Below, one piece after another: positions 5,464-9,131 of a stretch of 9,131 nucleotides of DNA (position 1 is its first letter; every line of letters starts with the position of its first letter). The DNA is from Sulfurimonas sp. (GTDB lineage: Bacteria > Campylobacterota > Campylobacteria > Campylobacterales > Sulfurimonadaceae). The stretch spans positions 1 to 9,131 of the forward strand of contig JAFLJZ010000088.1 of NCBI GenBank assembly GCA_022712775.1, given 5' to 3'. The notes beneath the pieces are model-generated. The model was not told the DNA's origin. It saw only the letters and a list, made by a program, of their open reading frames with translations, and searched no databases. Position numbers and translations under genes: made by a program.

Positions 5464-7402
5464 TATTTAACTCCTTCATAGGTATAGTAATCATCATCTT
5501 TATACCTTCATCTATCTTACTTGTACAACTAATTTCACCGTTTAACTTATGTTGAATTAGATTATAAATTATACTAAGACCCAAACCACTCCCTCCTTTA
5601 CCTCTCTTTGTTGTAAAGAATGGATCAAATATTTTTTGAAGGTTTTCTTCTGTAATACCTTTTCCATCATCTTCATAACTTAAATAAAGAATATCTGATT
5701 TAATCCATCCCCTAATAAATATTTTCCCCTCAATAGATTTGTCTTCATAGCCATGAATTAAAGAGTTCATAATGAAATTTGTCCATGCTTGAGAAAATAT
5801 ACCTGCATAACTAGTGAGGTTAACCTTAGAATCAATTTCATTATACACTTCTATTTTTGTATGTTTAATCTTATTATGTAAGCTTAGTAGTACTTCATCA
5901 CAGTATATTTTTAAATTAAAGTCTCTTTTATTTTCAGTATGTTGATCAATTGCGACTTGTTTAAAAGAACGTATAATATCAGATGCATTTTTTAGACTCA
6001 AGTACATTGATTCTGACATCTCTTTAACTACGTGAAGGTATTCTATGAGGGCGTTTTTACCTAGTTTTTCATCTTCCATTGCTCTTAAAATACTTTTTGT
6101 CTCACTTTCTATATGTGTTATCCCTGTTATACTGATACCAAGTGGTGTGTTAATCTCATGTGCAACTCCTGCAACTAAAGAACCAAGAGAAGACATTTTT
6201 TCTGTTTCTATTAACTTTTTTTGTGTATTTTTTAAATCAGATATATCTCGCCATATTACATGTATAGATAAAATATCATTTAACATGATTGGGTTTAAGG
6301 TAACTTCAATCCAAATATTTTTATTATTTGCTTTTTTATGAACCCATTCAAATCTATGTCCCTTACCTTCTAAGGCTTTAGACATCATTTCATTTGCTTT
6401 TTCAAAAGATCTTTTTCCATCCGGCTGAAACTCTGGTGATAATTTTGATGGATGTAAATTTAAGAGTTCATCTTTTGTTTTATACCCTAGCATTTCTACC
6501 GTTTTATCATTACATTCAACAAATTTTCTATCTTTAATTATAAGCACAGCGTCAAAAGACTTATCAAAAAGTGTTTTATACTCTGAAAGTTCTGATGTTC
6601 TTTTTCTTACCTGTAGATCAAGATTTTCATTGAGTTCTAAGAGTTTATTTTTTGCATTTTGAAGTTCTTTTAAGGTAACTGTTGCACGAGAAGCGATAAA
6701 TAAGATACTTAGTAAGCCAAGTATAAATATGACTATATGTGAAATAAGCATACCTTCAATACTTTTTTTACCTGCTTCTATATATGAATCTAATGGGATA
6801 GAAATACCAACAGCACCACGGACATCTCCTATCTTAAAACCTAAATGTCCATGACATTTTAAACAGCTTTCTTTCATAACAAAGGGTTTGATTAAGCGTA
6901 TATGTTTTTTCCCCTCATACATCACTTCTCTTATGATTTCATTTGTTGTACCAGCAGTGAATTCATCTATGGCCTTACTCTCAAATTCATCTGCAATATT
7001 ATTGGGATTTAATACAATTTGACCAACAATTCGACCAGTTATTCCATAAAGCTTTTTGTAATCATCCATCATCTCTCGTATCATATATGCTGGATTCATA
7101 AGCGTAAGTTTTACACCATCAGTAGTCTCTATATCTCTATTTTCAATATGTGAAAGGTAAGGATTTGGGGGCGTCTCTTTTGTTGGAGGAACGTATACTC
7201 CACCATGTTTTGCACCCCAAAATCGTACTGCTAAATCTTTAGCAAAATTAGCACGTGCAGAATTTTTAGCAAGTTCTATACTCTGTTTTTTTTCATTAGA
7301 AATATTCCATATAAGTGAAATAGTTATAGCTAGAAACCATAAAGATACAGCTAAAAACAAATAACGATAAATAAGAAAACGAAAATTTTCCTCTTTTTTC
7401 AT
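5456..7402 (-). CDS. Membrane histidine kinase with periplasmic DUF3365/Tll0287-like heme-c sensor and PAS
   Basis: 648 residues. TM1 spans ~11-33 and TM2 ~217-237. The ~180-residue periplasmic loop resembles DUF3365 (Tll0287-like) sensors and carries one CxxCH heme-c motif (C180, C183, H184) before a GAVGISIPL strand that leads into TM2. A coiled coil (~243-273) joins a PAS domain (~274-392). The kinase core follows: phospho-acceptor H415 in GVAHEINTP, N-box around N546, G1 box DDGKGI (578-583), F-box FDPFF (592-596) and G2 box GGSGLGLS (603-610). All catalytic motifs look intact. It probably senses redox state or a heme ligand such as NO or CO in the periplasm and phosphorylates the overlapping response regulator. 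The start ATG has GAGG 8 nt upstream. The specific ligand cannot be read from the sequence. Confidence 0.92.
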   Translation of the reverse strand: MKKEENFRFLIYRYLFLAVSLWFLAITISLIWNISNEKKQSIELAKNSARANFAKDLAVRFWGAKHGGVYVPPTKETPPNPYLSHIENRDIETTDGVKLTLMNPAYMIREMMDDYKKLYGITGRIVGQIVLNPNNIADEFESKAIDEFTAGTTNEIIREVMYEGKKHIRLIKPFVMKESCLKCHGHLGFKIGDVRGAVGISIPLDSYIEAGKKSIEGMLISHIVIFILGLLSILFIASRATVTLKELQNAKNKLLELNENLDLQVRKRTSELSEYKTLFDKSFDAVLIIKDRKFVECNDKTVEMLGYKTKDELLNLHPSKLSPEFQPDGKRSFEKANEMMSKALEGKGHRFEWVHKKANNKNIWIEVTLNPIMLNDILSIHVIWRDISDLKNTQKKLIETEKMSSLGSLVAGVAHEINTPLGISITGITHIESETKSILRAMEDEKLGKNALIEYLHVVKEMSESMYLSLKNASDIIRSFKQVAIDQHTENKRDFNLKIYCDEVLLSLHNKIKHTKIEVYNEIDSKVNLTSYAGIFSQAWTNFIMNSLIHGYEDKSIEGKIFIRGWIKSDILYLSYEDDGKGITEENLQKIFDPFFTTKRGKGGSGLGLSIIYNLIQHKLNGEISCTSKIDEGIKMMITIPMKELNNE

Positions 7403-7510
7403 CTAGGCTTCCTCTTTTAAAGCTATCTAAAACACATCAGGTCTTGAGTAGTGTCCTACACCATATGTGCCACTTTAGACATATTCTTCTTCTTTTGGAG
7501 CATTGTCTTT

Positions 7511-7516
7511 ATTATA
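7511..7516 (-). promoter_or_regulatory. Candidate -10 box of the kinase operon
   Basis: The minus strand reads GTTATAATAAAG, a perfect TATAAT about 108 nt upstream of the kinase ATG. No clear -35 hexamer is present. It is the best sigma-70 candidate in the intergenic region. The inverted repeat at 7541-7556 begins 24 nt upstream, where an activator could bind. Confidence 0.4.
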
Positions 7517-7661
7517 ACTCTCTTTAGCTTAAAAGTTCTTATCTAAAATTATAGATGTTTTATGAACCCAATATTGAAAGTTGAAGTTAAGATATAAGTA
7601 ATAAAATTAATAAAGGGTGGTATCGAGTTAGTTCTAATTAGGGTTTGAGAGGGTGTAATAA

Positions 7662-7677
7662 AGAGCCATTAAGCTCT
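7662..7677 (-). terminator. Weak candidate terminator hairpin after superoxide reductase
   Basis: The minus strand reads AGAGC-TTAATG-GCTCT followed by TTATTA, a 5-bp perfect stem with a 6-nt loop and a short, impure U-run, 18 bp past the superoxide reductase stop. The stem is short, so termination may be inefficient. Confidence 0.35.
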
Positions 7678-7694
7678 ATATTGCGAAGTTTCAA

Positions 7695-8081
7695 CTATTG
7701 AGCTACAGCTACTTCAAGAGGCGTTGATTCCCAGATTCCGTGTTTAGTACAGTAAGCGTGTGCAATAAGATTAAGTTTTTTACCCATTGGACGGATGTTA
7801 AAAGTTACTTGTGCATGAGACTTTTCATTACCAAGAGTACCTGGAATAAATGTAGTCATCGCTAATTTAGTTTCACCATTGAAAAGTGTGATGCTTTCAA
7901 TATAGTGATCGAAATCATCTGGATGCGTATATTCTTTACCCATTTTAACATTAACTGAAAGCATTTCGCCTTTTTTAGCTTCACCGTCAATTGTAATGAA
8001 TGGTGAGTGACGATCGATTAAATCTTTTTTAGCTTCTCTTTCTACTGTGTCTATATCAACGTATTTGTTAATCTTTGGCAT
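7695..8081 (-). CDS. Class II superoxide reductase (neelaredoxin-like)
   Basis: This 128-residue protein is a single desulfoferrodoxin iron-binding domain with no N-terminal rubredoxin-like (desulforedoxin) domain, the class II layout. It reduces superoxide to hydrogen peroxide at a mononuclear Fe(His)4Cys centre, without making O2. The expected ligands are visible: H25 in RHSPFI, H53 and H59 in THPDDFDH, and C111 and H114 in CTKHGIWES. The flexible-loop Glu-Lys of classic enzymes (EKH) is Asp-Arg here (D23-R24). There is no signal peptide, so it is cytoplasmic. The start is supported by AAGGA upstream of the ATG. It looks monocistronic, divergent from glyS, with a palindrome in its probable promoter. 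Such enzymes suit microaerophilic or anaerobic bacteria. Confidence 0.9.
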   Translation of the reverse strand: MPKINKYVDIDTVEREAKKDLIDRHSPFITIDGEAKKGEMLSVNVKMGKEYTHPDDFDHYIESITLFNGETKLAMTTFIPGTLGNEKSHAQVTFNIRPMGKKLNLIAHAYCTKHGIWESTPLEVAVAQ

Positions 8082-8115
8082 TGTATTTCCTTATGTGTTT
8101 TTATTTTATGTTGGC

Positions 8116-8121
8116 ATTGTA
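8116..8121 (-). promoter_or_regulatory. Candidate -10 box of the superoxide reductase gene
   Basis: The minus strand reads GTTACAATG, a one-mismatch TATAAT, about 35 nt upstream of the ATG. Nothing stronger is closer to the gene. The palindrome at 8125-8139 would lie just upstream, within the -10/-35 spacer. Confidence 0.35.
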
Positions 8122-8124
8122 ACG

Positions 8125-8139
8125 AGTAAAACATTTACT
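8125..8139. promoter_or_regulatory. 15-bp perfect palindrome, candidate operator
   Basis: AGTAAA-ACA-TTTACT is a perfect 6+3+6 inverted repeat in the 160-bp divergent region between the superoxide reductase and glyS. It sits where a repressor would block the reductase promoter. The regulator is not identifiable by eye; an oxidative-stress or iron regulator is a guess. It does not match an FNR/CRP consensus. Confidence 0.4.
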
Positions 8140-8179
8140 TAAACATAAAGAAGTATATATTTAGCATGTTTAAGTTTTT

Positions 8180-8210
8180 TATAATATTTTAACAAAAAAA
8201 GAGGTAGAAT
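8180..8210 (+). promoter_or_regulatory. Candidate glyS promoter (two possible -10 boxes)
   Basis: TATAAT at 8180-8185 and TAGAAT at 8205-8210 both precede glyS. They would put transcription starts about 50 and 25 nt before the ATG. Neither has a clear -35, and a T-run precedes the first. The sequence does not decide between them. Confidence 0.4.
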
Positions 8211-8241
8211 CGCGGTAATTAAATACAAAGAGAAAAATCTT

Positions 8242-9131
8242 ATGTTAAAACCATTACTAATAGAAATCGGTGTTGAAGAACTTCCAGCAGTACCACTTTT
8301 AAAAGAGTTAAAAAATATTGAAAAAAAATATGCTGATATTTTAGAAAAAAACACACTCCTTTGTGAGTTTGAATTTTATTATACTCCGCGTCGTTTAGTG
8401 ATTTACCATGCAGAGTTTAAAGATGCTCAAGAAGATTCTGTTGAAGAATTTTTTGGAGCACCAATAGCAGTAGCATATAAAGATGGTGAACCAACACCCG
8501 CAGCAAATGGATTTGCTAAAAAATGTGGTGTGCCTCTTAGTGAAATAGGTCGAGGAGAGAAAGGAGGCAAAGAAGTTCTTTATTATAAAAAAGATGTAAA
8601 AGGTCAAGCATCTACTGAACTTTTGTCTGCAATTATAAATACTTGGGTAAAGTCTTTAGAGTTTGGTAAGTCAATGCGATGGGGTTCGGCAGATGAAAGT
8701 TTTATTCGTCCTATTCGTTGGGTAAATGTAATTCTTGGCGATGCACTTGTTGATGTAGAACTTTTTGGTGTGAAGTCTTCTAAAACTACCTTTGTACATA
8801 GAATCGCAAATCTTGAAGCTATGGATGTAGCTTGTGTAAAAGAATATTTTGCAATTTTAAAAAATGGCGGTGTTACACTTTATGCAGATAAAAGACGTGA
8901 AAATATTTTAAATGATTTTAAAGTACTTGAAAAAGAGCAGGGTGTGAAAATTGAGATAGACGAAGAGCTTCTTGATGAAGTTGTTGCTATTACTGAAAAT
9001 CCTACTGCACTTTTAGGCTCATTTGATGAGGAGTTTTTAAGACTTCCTCCAGAGGTTATCATCACTTCAATGAAAGAGCATCAAAGATATTTTCCAGTGT
9101 TTAAAGATGGAAAACTTATCAACAAATTTTG
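8242..9131 (+). CDS. glyS: Glycyl-tRNA synthetase beta subunit (3' end missing)
   Basis: The frame is open from ATG to the window end, giving the first 296 residues of a protein normally near 670-700. The N-terminus IEIGVEELPA, then YYTPRRLV, ANGFAKKCGV, MRWG...FIRPIRWV and ITSMKEHQRYFPV are typical of the GlyS beta chain. This chain pairs with GlyQ in the alpha2beta2 bacterial enzyme that charges tRNA-Gly in the cytoplasm. The SD is weak (AAAGAG about 10 nt upstream). glyQ is not in the window, so the two subunit genes are either separated or glyQ lies downstream. It is divergent from the superoxide reductase gene and functionally unrelated to it; it is a housekeeping neighbour. Confidence 0.95.
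   Translation, partial: MLKPLLIEIGVEELPAVPLLKELKNIEKKYADILEKNTLLCEFEFYYTPRRLVIYHAEFKDAQEDSVEEFFGAPIAVAYKDGEPTPAANGFAKKCGVPLSEIGRGEKGGKEVLYYKKDVKGQASTELLSAIINTWVKSLEFGKSMRWGSADESFIRPIRWVNVILGDALVDVELFGVKSSKTTFVHRIANLEAMDVACVKEYFAILKNGGVTLYADKRRENILNDFKVLEKEQGVKIEIDEELLDEVVAITENPTALLGSFDEEFLRLPPEVIITSMKEHQRYFPVFKDGKLINKF

Larger units (their letters stand above)
7403..7694. other. 292-bp intergenic region upstream of the kinase operon
   Basis: No convincing gene lies here. The region holds a probable minus-strand promoter for the kinase (TATAAT at 7511-7516), an imperfect inverted repeat ATCTA-N6-TAGAT at 7541-7556 upstream of it, and a short hairpin at 7662-7677 after the superoxide reductase. 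The kinase transcript would have a roughly 100-nt leader. A 15-codon minus-strand reading frame in that leader has no SD. Confidence 0.5.

Noticed and set aside
7462..7480. Minus-strand TGGCAC followed by GGTGTA, resembling a sigma-54 -24/-12 promoter ahead of the kinase gene
   Set aside because: The -24 half is good, but the -12 GC is GT and the TTGC core is not matched. The TATAAT upstream is a simpler candidate.
7456..7503. 15-codon minus-strand leader ORF (MLQKKKNMSKVAHMV) just after the TATAAT
   Set aside because: There is no Shine-Dalgarno, it is very short, and its start would coincide with the predicted transcription start. No attenuation structure is visible.
7424..7548. 9-bp direct repeat TATCTAAAA at 7424-7432 and 7540-7548
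   Set aside because: Two copies more than 100 bp apart in AT-rich DNA, without symmetry or regular spacing, are expected by chance.
7541..7556. Inverted repeat ATCTA-N6-TAGAT as a firm operator
   Set aside because: The arms are only 5 bp in AT-rich sequence. It is mentioned as part of the intergenic region but not called a site.
7695..8081. SoxZ-like sulfur-oxidation protein
   Set aside because: The spacing of H25, H53, H59, C111 and H114 and the CTKHGIWE segment match superoxide reductase, not SoxZ.
1..9131. tRNA, rRNA, insertion sequences, CRISPR arrays, phage or attachment sites
   Set aside because: No such structure, transposase-like frame or terminal inverted repeats were seen on either strand.

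Overview
The window is AT-rich and tightly packed. Its codon use, SD-led starts, heme-c sensor kinase, class II superoxide reductase and separate GlyS beta subunit fit a Campylobacterota (Epsilonproteobacteria) chromosome, perhaps a Sulfurimonas/Arcobacter-like lineage. That placement is an impression from protein resemblance, not a search result.

Region 1 (nt 1-2943, + strand) holds three genes. The first is the 3' part of a large gene encoding an unusual AAA+ fusion: a Clp/ClpB-type second ATPase module, then an FtsH-type AAA module, then an FtsH-type M41 peptidase-like domain. It is followed by a small ClpS-like protein and, 6 bp later, a stand-alone receiver-like protein. All three reading frames are intact, yet most diagnostic residues are altered. 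The Clp Walker B glutamate is Ala, the FtsH pore loop is deleted, the HExxH zinc site reads YETGR, the ClpS N-degron pocket residues are gone, and the receiver lysine is Thr. Only the FtsH-type ATPase motifs look complete. This looks like a conserved-but-repurposed 'pseudo-protease' module and is the best candidate here for an undescribed system.

Region 2 (nt 2947-7402, - strand) is a three-gene operon that converges on region 1 with a 3-bp gap. In transcription order it encodes a membrane histidine kinase with a periplasmic DUF3365/Tll0287-like heme-c sensor, a receiver-GGDEF-EAL response regulator overlapping it by 8 nt, and a DUF6166-like protein with a long charged coiled coil that starts at TTG behind a perfect Shine-Dalgarno. 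The GGDEF signature is HADIF (probably no cyclase activity), while the EAL catalytic residues are present. The inferred output is degradation of c-di-GMP in response to a redox or ligand signal at the periplasmic heme.

Region 3 (nt 7403-9131) has a 292-bp intergenic stretch carrying the probable kinase promoter and a weak hairpin. It is followed by a minus-strand class II superoxide reductase, a 160-bp divergent promoter region with a perfect 15-bp palindrome, and the 5' part of glyS on the + strand, cut by the window end.
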